NCBI RefSeq assembly: GCF_000304355.2
Contig: NC_018227.2
Location: 1,302,001-1,366,000 of the forward strand
DNA length: 64,000 bases
Direction: 5' to 3'
Source of the DNA: Methanoculleus bourgensis MS2
Lineage (GTDB): Archaea; Halobacteriota; Methanomicrobia; Methanomicrobiales; Methanoculleaceae
Shown here in pieces: positions 16,031 to 24,570 of this stretch. The notes beneath the pieces are model-generated. The model was not told where the DNA came from. It did no database searches and saw nothing but the letters and a program-made list of their open reading frames with translations. The position numbers and the translations under genes are program-made. How positions within the stretch are numbered: position 1 is the first letter of the stretch; each line of letters opens with the position of its first letter.

Positions 16031-17257
16031 TTATTCTTCAGGCTCCTCGATGGTGTACCCGGCAAGTTCATACAACCGGCATTCACCATCCCGTCTGCCT
16101 TTTGCGATGATAATATCCCCGCTCTGGAGCCGGGCACCCTTTCCGGGGCGGTAGACCCACCGGTCGCCGTGCTTGATGGCGAGCACGACCATCCCGGTCA
16201 CAGTCCCGAGAGACGCTTCCTTGAGGGTCCTGCCGATGAGCGGCGATGGCTCTGCTACAGGTATCCGCGTGATGATCTCATCTGATTCCCGGACGATCTT
16301 CTTAAAGACCGGCGGGATCTCGATGTCACGCAACAGAACATCGACGATCGAGTGAGCCGAATCGCTGATCGCCTGCGCAAACGAGGACATATACAGAAGG
16401 CCCCTGAGGTAGCGCACATCGTCGATCTTCCGCGCTGCCTCGAGGACCCAGAGGTCCATGTCGTAGCGCATATTATCCAGCGTTTTGTCGAGGGCGACCA
16501 CTTCGTCTGCTATCTCCTTGTTATTGAAGAGCAGGGAAGTGTACGCAAGCCCGACAGATAACTCCGAGAGGTTCTTCATCTCGATGATCAACTGGACAGC
16601 CCTGTCGAGGTCGTCGACCGCACCCGCAGGGGAGGGTTCGTAACTGGGACACTCTACCGTTCCCGCCATCGTCGAGAGGATATCGGCCCCGGCCTCCGGG
16701 CCACGCGATATCAGGATGTCCCCGGTCTCCAGCCGGGTGGTTTTGTCGGGATCGTAAATCCAGCCCCTCCCGCGCCGGATAGCAATCACCTGCATGCCTG
16801 TCGTGCTCTGGACTTTCAGTTCCCCGAGCGTGTGGCCGGCAAGTTCGCTTCCCTGGCTGACGATAACCCTGGTGACAACCTCCTCTGCTTCGGGGAAGAC
16901 CCGCTTGAGTTTTGCCGGAAACTTGATATCCTTCAGGATAAGCATCGCTATGTCTGAAGCCGAGTTCGCGATCCTCTCTGCCGCCTCGGCTACCTGCAAC
17001 ATACCGCTCATCGCCTCCGCTTCTTCAAGCCGTCTTGCACCGAGAACACTCTGAATTCTGGCCTGATAGACCAGTTTATTCATGCTCTCCTCGAGATTGA
17101 TCACTTCGAGCGCTATCTCTTTATTATCGAAGAGTATCGCAGAGTAAGAGAGATCAACCATCAGTTCAGAGACATCCTTCATCTCGATCAGAACGTCTTT
17201 GAAGCTGACCGGTTGATATTCACGTTCCATCATGGGTCTATTAATCGTTCTTTTCAT
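16031..17257 (-). CDS. Tandem PhoU-like/TrkA_C protein (ion transport regulator)
   Basis: 408 residues from MKRTINRP; a GTG four codons earlier is also possible, with AAGGGA just upstream of the ATG. The protein is an internal duplication: helical PhoU-like segment (about 15-105), TrkA_C/RCK_C fold (about 115-190, ELAGHTLGELKVQSTTGMQV), then the same pair again (about 205-300 and 310-395, PLIGRTLKEASLGTVTGMVV). RCK_C domains bind ligands such as nucleotides and gate cation transport. No membrane helices, so it is a soluble partner. It directly follows the MgtE-like transporter and is likely its regulatory subunit (inference). Confidence 0.8.
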   Translation of the reverse strand: MKRTINRPMMEREYQPVSFKDVLIEMKDVSELMVDLSYSAILFDNKEIALEVINLEESMNKLVYQARIQSVLGARRLEEAEAMSGMLQVAEAAERIANSASDIAMLILKDIKFPAKLKRVFPEAEEVVTRVIVSQGSELAGHTLGELKVQSTTGMQVIAIRRGRGWIYDPDKTTRLETGDILISRGPEAGADILSTMAGTVECPSYEPSPAGAVDDLDRAVQLIIEMKNLSELSVGLAYTSLLFNNKEIADEVVALDKTLDNMRYDMDLWVLEAARKIDDVRYLRGLLYMSSFAQAISDSAHSIVDVLLRDIEIPPVFKKIVRESDEIITRIPVAEPSPLIGRTLKEASLGTVTGMVVLAIKHGDRWVYRPGKGARLQSGDIIIAKGRRDGECRLYELAGYTIEEPEE

Positions 17258-17268
17258 ATATCCCTTCA

Positions 17269-18492
17269 CTACAACAGCAGGTCTATCACTGCCACGAGCG
17301 TAGCTGCACCGATCAGGTCAATCAGGCTTGTGATGACAGGGATTCCGAAGTTGTCGGGATCGAGACCATACCGGAATGAAAGGCTCGCGGTGACATACGC
17401 CGCGCCGTTCACCAGGGTCATGACGACCAGACCCGCTACAAGGCTGATAGTGACCAGCATTCCAAGACCGGGGCTATTTAGCCCCATGAGCACCGCCGCG
17501 CCATGTGCGATGAGCGCCAGCAGTGGAAGCAGTATCAACGTATAGAGATAGGAAATAATAAAATGATGCACCGCTGCGCGCTCGGGGAGGGGCTGGGGAT
17601 TCAGCTCGCCGGTGTGCATCCCGGTCGAGAGGCGTGACCCGAGGATACCGCCTATCGACCCGAGACCACCCATGAATGGCGGTATCAGGATGAGAAACGC
17701 CGCGAACGTCACCAGATCGTCAAGGTTGAGCGAGTAGGTCAGTCCAGCCATCGTGCCGAGTACGCTGAGCGGTATGAGGAGGGAGAGGTTCTCCCGGACG
17801 ATAGCCCCAATCCCTTCCGGCCGGCGATGGGTGTAGAGGACTGCGGCGATGGCCACGGCGACCACGGCAACCCCGAGCACCAGGCGTGCCGGAGGAGAGA
17901 GAAGCATGACAAAAACCGCGGAGAGCACGAGAATCGGGAGCGTCACGATGTCTCCGGAGGTAGTGACGGTGGGGGCGGCGATCATATCGAGATCGAGACC
18001 ATAGCGGTAGCTCGCAAGCGCGATGACCAGGGTGATCCCCATCACCACGAGCCCGGAGACGATCCCGCTGACGACGGAGATCAACACCAGATCGGTGATT
18101 CCCACGACTGGAAGCCCGGCAAGAAGGCTTGCAATGTAGGCGAATATGCCGAGGACGAAGGCTATGAGGACGGTCACCACGAACGAGGCACGGATGTTGT
18201 CGCCGAGGACACAGCCTTCCTCAAAGTTGATGGAGAACTCACCCAGGTGCATCGACGACGAGAGGCGGGATGCGAGAACCCCGGCTATGTTCCCTCGCAT
18301 ATCGATGATCGACGGCAGGAGCACCATCAGGCCGGGTATCAGCCCGAGGACTTCACGAACTGAACCCAGATAGATGCCTGCAACGCTCGATGCGGCGGCA
18401 CTGACGAGCAGGGCACCCAGGCCGGTCAGAACGAGACGGCGGCGGCTCTGGCTGTAAAGACCCTGCCCCATCACCATCACCGTCCATCTCAA
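17269..18492 (-). CDS. MgtE/SLC41-like divalent cation transporter
   Basis: 407 residues with about ten membrane helices. Two homologous halves each carry the MgtE membrane-domain signature: GNIAGVLASRLSSSMHLGE (about 67-85) and SIGGILGSRLSTGMHTGE (about 274-291). The cytoplasmic N and CBS domains of bacterial MgtE are absent, as in SLC41-type transporters, so Mg2+ or a related divalent cation is the likely substrate. The first codon used is a TTG at 18492 abutting the rnz stop; GTG/ATG codons 4-7 triplets later are equally plausible starts. Its neighbour with TrkA_C domains may sense ions or nucleotides for it. Confidence 0.8.
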   Translation of the reverse strand: MRWTVMVMGQGLYSQSRRRLVLTGLGALLVSAAASSVAGIYLGSVREVLGLIPGLMVLLPSIIDMRGNIAGVLASRLSSSMHLGEFSINFEEGCVLGDNIRASFVVTVLIAFVLGIFAYIASLLAGLPVVGITDLVLISVVSGIVSGLVVMGITLVIALASYRYGLDLDMIAAPTVTTSGDIVTLPILVLSAVFVMLLSPPARLVLGVAVVAVAIAAVLYTHRRPEGIGAIVRENLSLLIPLSVLGTMAGLTYSLNLDDLVTFAAFLILIPPFMGGLGSIGGILGSRLSTGMHTGELNPQPLPERAAVHHFIISYLYTLILLPLLALIAHGAAVLMGLNSPGLGMLVTISLVAGLVVMTLVNGAAYVTASLSFRYGLDPDNFGIPVITSLIDLIGAATLVAVIDLLL

Positions 18493-19446
18493 TCAACTCC
18501 GAAAAGGAACCTCCAGTACCGTTAGATCGGCCGGAAGGATCACGTCTCCCTCATAACGTCGTTTTGCATCGCGTATATGGTTTGCTGTACTTGTGTAGCG
18601 GGAACTGATGTGCACCAGGGCAAGCATCCGGGCGCCAGAAGCCGCTGCCGCCTCGCCGGCCTCACCGGCGGTGGAGTGCAGGACTTCCCGTGCGCGGTCG
18701 GCCTCCTCATCGTCGAATGTTGCGTCGTGGATAAGGAGATCGGCGTCCCGGACCATCCCGGCGGCATCGGGGAGGCGCTGGAGAGGCCGGGTGTCTCCGG
18801 TGTAGACGATCTTCCTTCCCGGGCGCGGCTCACCCATCACGTCGCTGGGTCGGACCTCGGTCTCGACACCGTCACAGACGATACGGATCGCTTCCCCGCG
18901 CTGGAGCCGCCCGAAGAGCGGACCCGGGGGGATGCCCAGCGCAATCGCCTGTTCGCGGTTGAACCGGCCCGGCCGCTCATCCTCTTCCAGGACATAGCCA
19001 AGCCCCGGGATGCCGTGGAACGTGGCAAACGCGCGGACGGTATAGCCGTTGAAGGGCACAACCGAACCGTGTTCGAGGGCGTGACCGGTGATAGAGAAAC
19101 CGCGCACATGACGGCTGATCCCCTGCACAAGATCGACAAACTCCCCCACCCAGGGCGGGCCGTAGATCGGGAGGGGGTCGGTTCGCCCCATGAACGCGAG
19201 CGTCTCAACAAGCCCGAAGACGCCGAGAAAGTGGTCGGCGTGCCAGTGGGTGATGAAGATGGCGTTCACGGTAAACCCGGTCCGTGCACGCATCATCTGC
19301 TGCTGGGTGCCTTCCCCGCAGTCGAAGAGCAGGGTGTCGGAGCCCCGCCTGATCAGGATGGAGGGGGGGTTGCGCTGCGGCGACGGAAGCGCTCCTGCTG
19401 TGCCGAGGAAGTGGACGTGCAGGGTCTCGCCGGCTATACGAACCAC
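18493..19446 (-). CDS. rnz: Ribonuclease Z, tRNA 3' endonuclease
   Basis: 317 residues, the short (single-domain) form. Metallo-beta-lactamase motifs are complete: HFLGTAGALPS near the start, DCGEGTQQQMM, the zinc motif THWHADHFLG (about residues 66-75), VYTGDTRP and LVHISSRY at the C-terminal His. It removes 3' trailers from pre-tRNA. The start is a GTG at 19446 that overlaps the end of the TIM-barrel gene by 13 nt. Translational coupling with both neighbours is likely. Confidence 0.93.
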   Translation of the reverse strand: MVRIAGETLHVHFLGTAGALPSPQRNPPSILIRRGSDTLLFDCGEGTQQQMMRARTGFTVNAIFITHWHADHFLGVFGLVETLAFMGRTDPLPIYGPPWVGEFVDLVQGISRHVRGFSITGHALEHGSVVPFNGYTVRAFATFHGIPGLGYVLEEDERPGRFNREQAIALGIPPGPLFGRLQRGEAIRIVCDGVETEVRPSDVMGEPRPGRKIVYTGDTRPLQRLPDAAGMVRDADLLIHDATFDDEEADRAREVLHSTAGEAGEAAAASGARMLALVHISSRYTSTANHIRDAKRRYEGDVILPADLTVLEVPFRS

Positions 19447-20207
19447 TTCCTGAATGCTGCAAGACTTCGTTTCGCCTCTTCGAGCGTCCGCCCCTCGATC
19501 ACGACCGCGCCGGAGTAGTCGCGGGCGATGGTGCGCCCGACCTTCTCCCAGGCAATGGTCCCGTCGCCGAGCGCCAGGTGTTCGTCCGACTGCCCGTGGT
19601 TGTCGTGGATGTGCAGGTGGTTGACCTCCCCGGCGTATTTGAGGAACGCATCGACCAGGCCGTTGGTGTTGGCGTGCCCCAGATCAAGGGTGATCCCGAT
19701 CCCGGGAATTCCTTCGGTGAGGCCGAGGATCTCCTCGGGGTAGCGGCAGAGGAAATCCCTGATGCTGATCATGTTCTCGACGCATGCAAGGACACCATGA
19801 TCCTCCGCGTATCTCCCGATCTCGACGAGAGCGGTCTTCTGCATCTCCCAGACCTTCTCGGGGACGAGTTTCCCCACCGGGGATACAAACCCGGGGTGGA
19901 CCGTCACCCGGTCGGTCAGGTCGGCCGCGTAGTGGATGCAGCAGCAGGTCTGGCTGATGGATTCGCGCCAGATGGGGTAGTTCAGCGATGCGAGGTTTAA
20001 GTCGCTGTAGGGGGCGTGAACGGTCGCGAGAAGCCTGGTGCTCTCAAGGTTCTCCTGGATCACAGCAAAGTTCTCGGGGTTGTCCAGACGGTAGTTCCCG
20101 TCGGCGACGATCTCCCACCCGGTATACCCGAGATCCTCGATCCCGAAGACCCAGTCCCGCGCCGCCCAGACTTTTGAGGAGGACGAAAAATACGGGGTAA
20201 GACTCAT
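19434..20207 (-). CDS. Sugar-phosphate isomerase/epimerase-like TIM barrel (AP endonuclease 2 family)
   Basis: 257 residues from the ATG at 20207, preceded by GGGAGGGAGAG and sharing ATGA with the upstream gene's stop. Features of the xylose-isomerase-like TIM barrel: ATVHAPYSDLNLA (His), CVENMI (Glu), TLDLGHANT (Asp, His), HLHIHDNHGQ (His, Asp, His), VVIEG (Glu), which together form a metal site. The family includes endonuclease IV and sugar isomerases; the sequence does not decide between them. Conserved position before rnz suggests a housekeeping role. Confidence 0.8.
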   Translation of the reverse strand: MSLTPYFSSSSKVWAARDWVFGIEDLGYTGWEIVADGNYRLDNPENFAVIQENLESTRLLATVHAPYSDLNLASLNYPIWRESISQTCCCIHYAADLTDRVTVHPGFVSPVGKLVPEKVWEMQKTALVEIGRYAEDHGVLACVENMISIRDFLCRYPEEILGLTEGIPGIGITLDLGHANTNGLVDAFLKYAGEVNHLHIHDNHGQSDEHLALGDGTIAWEKVGRTIARDYSGAVVIEGRTLEEAKRSLAAFRKWFV

Positions 20208-20758
20208 TCTCTCCCTCCCGCCGCCGGGCGGCAGAGCAGGGCACGGACCTCTGCCACAAACTCTTCGAGCGTGCCCTCGTTTACGACGGTGTAGTCTGCC
20301 TGCGCAAGAGCTCGCCCAAGCCCCCACCCGAGTTCCCGCTCGTCACGGGCCCGAAGTTCTTCGGCAGTGAGAGAGTCGTCGGACCGGCCCCGGTTCGCGA
20401 GCCTCGCATAGCGTGTCTCAAACGATGAGACGATCCCGATGAGCGTGAATTCGGGAAAGCGCTCCCGAAACGCCGCCACCTCGTAGTCTCCCCTGATGCC
20501 GTCCACCAGGACCACCGGAGCGGTGGTTGCCTCGATGACCGGGATGGTGATCCGGGCGATGGCGTCCATGCCGAGTTCCGAGCGTAACTTTCCCGACATC
20601 GCGCCGAGGTTTGCGTCGGTCGGCGGAAGTCCGGCTTTCTTCACCCGTTCCCGTATCGCGTCCCCCATGACCACAACAGGAATCCCCAGGTCCCGGGCGA
20701 TCCTTGACACCTCTCCTTTCCCGCTTGCCGGCATACCAACGATTCCAATGACCTTCAT
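20204..20758 (-). CDS. UPF0200-type P-loop nucleoside/CoA kinase-like protein
   Basis: 184 residues. Walker A GMPASGKGE (about 8-16), then VVVMGDAIRERVKKAG resembling the substrate helix of nucleotide kinases, LVDGIRGDYEVAAF (Walker B-like) and RGRSDD in the lid. This is the archaeal UPF0200 family, related to dephospho-CoA and adenylate kinases; the substrate has not been settled as far as I recall. First gene of the coupled minus-strand cluster leading to rnz. Confidence 0.75.
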   Translation of the reverse strand: MKVIGIVGMPASGKGEVSRIARDLGIPVVVMGDAIRERVKKAGLPPTDANLGAMSGKLRSELGMDAIARITIPVIEATTAPVVLVDGIRGDYEVAAFRERFPEFTLIGIVSSFETRYARLANRGRSDDSLTAEELRARDERELGWGLGRALAQADYTVVNEGTLEEFVAEVRALLCRPAAGGRE

Positions 20759-20913
20759 CAGGGTTTACTCCATCTTATTATATCCAGAACAGCGGGCCGT
20801 GCCGGTGAGAGACCGGCTGCACAATCCCGGCGGTGCAGGTTGCGGCGGCCGCCACAAATATCTCCATGAACGTTGCGTTCCCGACGATATTATGCTTAAC
20901 CTCACCCGAACGG

Positions 20914-21621
20914 TTATCGCTCCGGGTCGTAGTCGACCTCTCCGTCTTCTCTGGTCCGCAGCCGGACGTTCCGCCCGAGCGGCGCTGCCGCGGCCTCGAG
21001 TTCCTGCCTGGTCAGGGGGTCGAAGCCCGCGGCCACCCCCTGCTGGAGCACGAGGTCCAGCCCGCGGGTAGCCTCTGCGATTGCGAGGACGTCACTCTCG
21101 CGCCCCCGGAAGAGGGTGACCACAGCCTGGCACGACCCGAGGCTGCCGTCGGCCTTTGCCCGCCTGCAGATGGAGAGCGACTCCTTCACCGCATCGACAG
21201 CAGCCACGCCCAGGAGGTCGTCGTAGCGCTCCCACGTGGTCTTGATGTCAAGGGCGATCATGTCGACCAGGTGCCGGTCGAGCAGCCCCTCGATCACACG
21301 GGGAAACATGCCGTTCGTATGCAGGCCGACGGAGAACCCCATGGTCCGGGCGGCGGCGGCGAGGTGGATGAGCGCCGGCCCCTGGAGGGTCGGCTCCCCG
21401 CCTGAGAAGACTACGGCGCCTGCAACTGTGCGGGAGCTCCGGATCATCGCAAGGACCTCGTCCGCGTCGCGGAGATCCTCACCACCCTGGAGAGCGACGT
21501 TATGGCAGTAGAAGCATCGCGCGGAGCACCCCCTGAGAAAGACCGTGCAAGCGGCCCGTCCCCGCCAGTCTACGGTGCTGAACGGGACAAAACCTCCAAA
21601 ATTGACGTACAACGTATTCAC
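20914..21621 (-). CDS. nrdG: Radical SAM activating enzyme, anaerobic NrdG-like
   Basis: 235 residues. FLRGCSARCFYCHN holds the CxxxCxxC cluster motif (about 31-38), followed by VVFSGGEPTLQ (SAM-binding GGE) and MIALDIKTTWERYDD. The protein matches archaeal activators of the class III ribonucleotide reductase, which generate its glycyl radical. No nrdD is present here, so its target could also be another glycyl enzyme. It starts with a GTG about 170 nt from the divergent thiC. Confidence 0.8.
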   Translation of the reverse strand: MNTLYVNFGGFVPFSTVDWRGRAACTVFLRGCSARCFYCHNVALQGGEDLRDADEVLAMIRSSRTVAGAVVFSGGEPTLQGPALIHLAAAARTMGFSVGLHTNGMFPRVIEGLLDRHLVDMIALDIKTTWERYDDLLGVAAVDAVKESLSICRRAKADGSLGSCQAVVTLFRGRESDVLAIAEATRGLDLVLQQGVAAGFDPLTRQELEAAAAPLGRNVRLRTREDGEVDYDPER

Positions 21622-21676
21622 CAGATGATATACTGGTGTTCCTCCCGTTCTCGTAAGTCTTGGCTTTCCGGCTACG

Positions 21677-21755
21677 AAACAAGATCTGAATAAGAGTAAG
21701 TCAAGTTTACTTGTTTAGAGATCAAGCCTATTTTAGCCTGGTTTTAAAAAACAAG
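21677..21755 (+). promoter_or_regulatory. thiC promoter region with inverted repeats
   Basis: Contains TTTTAAAAAAC (21741-21751), a TATA candidate about 40 nt before thiC. Upstream are CAAGTTTACTTG (21702-21713), with CAAGT/ACTTG arms, and a wider AAACAAG (21677) / CTTGTTT (21710) pair; AAACAAG recurs at 21746. These may be operator half-sites. I could not find a THI-box (TPP) riboswitch. Confidence 0.4.
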
Positions 21756-21788
21756 CCTTTATCTACTCTTTCTTCCAACTATAGAGCC

Positions 21789-23063
21789 ATGGGTCTCATA
21801 GAAGACGCAAAGCGAGGCGTCATCACCGAGGAGATGCGAATCGTCGCAGCAGCGGAAGGTGTAACTGAAGATTTCGTCAGGCGCGGCGTGGCCGAAGGCC
21901 ACATCGTTATTCCGGTCTCTCCCTACCGGAAGGTGAAGATCTGCGGTATCGGCGAAGGGCTCCGGACGAAGGTCAACGCGAGCATCGGCACGTCGTCTGA
22001 TATCGTCGATGTCGATATGGAGATCGAGAAGGCCCGGCAGGCCGAACTTGCCGGTGCCGATACGCTGATGGAACTCTCCACCGGCGGTGACTTTACAGAG
22101 ATCCGGCGCCGGGTCGTCGAGGCGACCACCCTCTCGGTCGGGTCGGTCCCGCTTTACCAGGCGTTCATCGAGGCCGCCCGGAAGCATGGGGCGGTCGTCC
22201 ACATGGAGGAGGACGATCTCTTCCGGATAACGGCGGAGCAGGCAAAGCTCGGGACCAACTTCATGGCGATCCATACCGGGATCAACTATGAGACGATGAA
22301 GCGCCTGCAGAACCAGGGACGGCACGGCGGGCTCGTCTCCCGCGGCGGGGCCTTCATGACTGCATGGATGCTTCACAACGAGAAGGAGAACCCGCTCTAC
22401 GCTGAGTTTGACTACCTGGTCGAGATCCTAAAAGAGCACGAGGTCACCCTCTCGTTCGGCAACGGTATGCGGGCGGGCGCAGTCCATGACGCCACCGACC
22501 GTGCCCAGATCCAGGAACTGCTCATCAACGCAGAACTCGCCGATAAGGCGCATGCCGCTGGTGTCCAGACGATCATCGAGGGGCCGGGGCATATCCCGGT
22601 CGACGAGATCGAGACCAACGTTGTCCTGCAAAAGCGGGTCACGAACCGGAAACCCTTCTATATGCTCGGGCCCCTGGTCACCGATATCGCGCCCGGCTAC
22701 GACGACCGGGTGGCTGCGATCGGGGCCGCGCTCTCCTCCTCCTACGGCGCCGACTTCATATGCTACGTGACGCCGGCAGAGCACCTGGCGCTCCCCACTC
22801 CCGAAGAGGTCTACGAGGGTGTCATCAGTTCAAGGATCGCCGCCCACGTTGGGGATATGATCAAGCTCAAGAAACGGGATGCCGACCTCGAGATGGGACA
22901 CGCCCGCCGGGACCTTGATTGGGAGCGGCAGTTTGCCGTCGCGATCAACCCCGAGCGCGCCCGGGCGATCCGGGACGAGCGGATGCCGGCCGATGCCGAT
23001 GCCTGCACCATGTGCGGGGACTACTGCGCGTTGAAGATTGTGGGCCGCCACTTTAACTTCTAA
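21789..23063 (+). CDS. thiC: Phosphomethylpyrimidine synthase ThiC
   Basis: 424 residues from MGLIEDAKRG, the short archaeal/anaerobe form without the long bacterial N-terminal extension. ThiC converts AIR to HMP-phosphate for thiamine with a radical SAM cluster. Visible: IGTSSD, MELSTGGD, the metal-site His residues around IEGPGHIPVDEI, and the C-terminal cluster motif CTMCGDYC (CxxCxxxxC type). An in-frame ATG at 21711 is rejected because its 26 extra residues are the promoter region. Confidence 0.95.
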   Translation: MGLIEDAKRGVITEEMRIVAAAEGVTEDFVRRGVAEGHIVIPVSPYRKVKICGIGEGLRTKVNASIGTSSDIVDVDMEIEKARQAELAGADTLMELSTGGDFTEIRRRVVEATTLSVGSVPLYQAFIEAARKHGAVVHMEEDDLFRITAEQAKLGTNFMAIHTGINYETMKRLQNQGRHGGLVSRGGAFMTAWMLHNEKENPLYAEFDYLVEILKEHEVTLSFGNGMRAGAVHDATDRAQIQELLINAELADKAHAAGVQTIIEGPGHIPVDEIETNVVLQKRVTNRKPFYMLGPLVTDIAPGYDDRVAAIGAALSSSYGADFICYVTPAEHLALPTPEEVYEGVISSRIAAHVGDMIKLKKRDADLEMGHARRDLDWERQFAVAINPERARAIRDERMPADADACTMCGDYCALKIVGRHFNF

Positions 23064-23129
23064 AGAGGTCCGGGGAGGAGGGGTTATCAGGCCCCTTCCC
23101 GGGCACGTATCTTTTTTTGAGGGACCTCT
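23064..23129 (+). terminator. thiC terminator
   Basis: A run TTTTTTT at 23112-23118 is enclosed by AGAGGTCC (23064-23071) and GGACCTCT (23122-23129), starting right after the thiC stop. Confidence 0.55.
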
Positions 23130-23409
23130 ACAGAACGCTTCTAGATCCCTCCCTCGTGATGCAGGAAGCCCGCGCAGATGTAGCGTTCGCACGCTGGTCC
23201 CGTTTATGGTCAGGGTGATAGAATGATTGGCTCTTTTGAGACCTGGATTGGGTCGTGGTGGATATCGTCATGAGGAGGAGACCGGGGAAGGGATCTTTCC
23301 CACCCGGAACCAGGATCTCCCGGATCCCTTCTCCTCGCCAGCACCGCCCGAACCAGAAACCATACCATTATTCTGCTCTGCGTTCCTAATTAGTTAAGAG
23401 GAGTAATCA
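23130..23409. other. Intergenic, no gene recognised
   Basis: GC-rich in its first part, then AT-rich CCTAATTAGTTAAGAGGAGT before the next gene, whose AAGAGGAG ribosome site is at 23394-23401. No repeat copy was recognised. Confidence 0.4.
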
Positions 23410-23829
23410 ATGAAACCAGAAACCGAAAAAGTACTCGACGAGTTCTTTGACCACGCAGACGACCTCGGTGATGACGTCATAGAGGATATCAGGGAGCTGC
23501 TCGGTGTCGTCCCGTTCATCTTTACTGTGCTCCGGGAGCAGCGCCCGGAAGTCTTCGCGCTCTCGGCTATCGCTGATTATCATATCTCCCGCCCAAAATC
23601 CCTCGACGGAAAGACTGCGGAGCTGGTCACCATGGCAGCGGCAGCCGGGGCCGGGGCAGACGCTTGCCTCAAGGTCCACATGGGAGCCGCCCTGAGGGAA
23701 GGCGCGTCCCGTGACGAGATCCTCGACGTCCTCCAGATCGCCGCCATGATCGGGAAGACCAAGGTCCTTGCCTCTTCCCTCCGTACATACAGGGAAGTCT
23801 GTGGCGAGGAGCAGGCGTCAACGAAGTAG
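23410..23829 (+). CDS. Carboxymuconolactone decarboxylase (AhpD-like) family protein
   Basis: 139 residues, well placed after AAGAGGAGTAATCA. The all-helical CMD fold is indicated by LLGVVPFIFTVLRE, DGKTAELVTMAAAA and GADACLKVHMGAALREGASRDEILDVLQIA. The Cys and His of CLKVH correspond to the resolving part of the AhpD catalytic site; the usual first Cys of CxxC is Asp-Ala here, so only a single Cys is present and peroxide reductase activity is uncertain. Methanogens carry many such proteins, mostly unassigned. Confidence 0.85.
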   Translation: MKPETEKVLDEFFDHADDLGDDVIEDIRELLGVVPFIFTVLREQRPEVFALSAIADYHISRPKSLDGKTAELVTMAAAAGAGADACLKVHMGAALREGASRDEILDVLQIAAMIGKTKVLASSLRTYREVCGEEQASTK

Positions 23830-23928
23830 GCCGCCTGCGCTATAACCTGGGGTCGGGACGGGGCCGCTGCATTATCCACCCCCCGGGTATGTATGTTTTA
23901 TCTGGTATTTTGCCCAAAACTCCCTATA

Positions 23929-24504
23929 ATGAGCCAGACAAAGACGGCCCTCCGCCTGCAGGCGAAGGAGACCCGATCCCTCCTCTCACCAACCCAGATC
24001 GCCACACTCAGCAGGATCATCGAAAGAAGACTCCTTGACCTCGTGAATGGTTTTGAGACTATCATGGTCTATGTCTCAAAAATCCCGGAGGTCGAGACCG
24101 AATGCCTCATCACGGACCTGAACCGCCGGGGCGTGCGGGTCGTCGTGCCCATCATCGAGCGGGAGACCACGAGCCTCCGTCTCTCGTACCTGCCCGACCC
24201 CTCGGTCCTTCGCGCGAGCACGTTCAACGTGCCCGAACCTCTGGGACACGAACTCCCGGCCCGGCCCGAAGACGTCCAGGTGGTCATCATACCGATGGTT
24301 GCTTTCGATGCCAAAGGAAACCGGCTCGGCTACGGTGCCGGCTACTACGACCGTTTTCTCTGCCGGTATCCACACCCGATCAAGATCGGCATCGCGTTCT
24401 CTTGCCAGCAGGCGGAGAGCATTCCCGCTGATGGTGACGATGTGAAGATGGATTACATCGTTACCGAAAAAGGGGTTATCCGGTGTAACGGGAGGGGTAC
24501 TTAA
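23929..24504 (+). CDS. 5-formyltetrahydrofolate cyclo-ligase family protein
   Basis: 191 residues starting MSQTKTALRLQAKE. Family motifs: VYVSKIPEVETECLI, VVPIIERE, EDVQVVIIPMVAFDAKGNRLGYGAGYYDRFL. The GYGxGYYDR loop binds ATP and folate. In bacteria the enzyme makes 5,10-methenyl-THF; methanogens use H4MPT, so the true substrate could be a tetrahydromethanopterin derivative or another amine (inference). Monocistronic; stop lies just before the VAT promoter. Confidence 0.88.
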   Translation: MSQTKTALRLQAKETRSLLSPTQIATLSRIIERRLLDLVNGFETIMVYVSKIPEVETECLITDLNRRGVRVVVPIIERETTSLRLSYLPDPSVLRASTFNVPEPLGHELPARPEDVQVVIIPMVAFDAKGNRLGYGAGYYDRFLCRYPHPIKIGIAFSCQQAESIPADGDDVKMDYIVTEKGVIRCNGRGT

Positions 24505-24505
24505 C

Positions 24506-24545
24506 GGTAAGTATTATATACTAGTTTACACTTACCATAGGTAAG
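24506..24545 (+). promoter_or_regulatory. VAT promoter with three GGTAAG-type half-sites
   Basis: GGTAAGT (24506-24512), TATA (TATTATATA, 24512-24520), ACTTACC (24530-24536) and GGTAAG (24540-24545). The first two form an inverted pair around the TATA box; the third repeats the first. The arrangement fits a dimeric repressor covering the promoter. The ribosome site AAAAAGGAGGAGA is further down. Confidence 0.6.
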
Positions 24546-24570
24546 CGTAAAAAAGGAGGAGATCGTTCAC

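Noticed and set aside
21640-21788. TPP riboswitch before thiC
   Set aside because: I looked for the conserved CTGAGA...ACC(TGA) core and did not find it in a usable arrangement.
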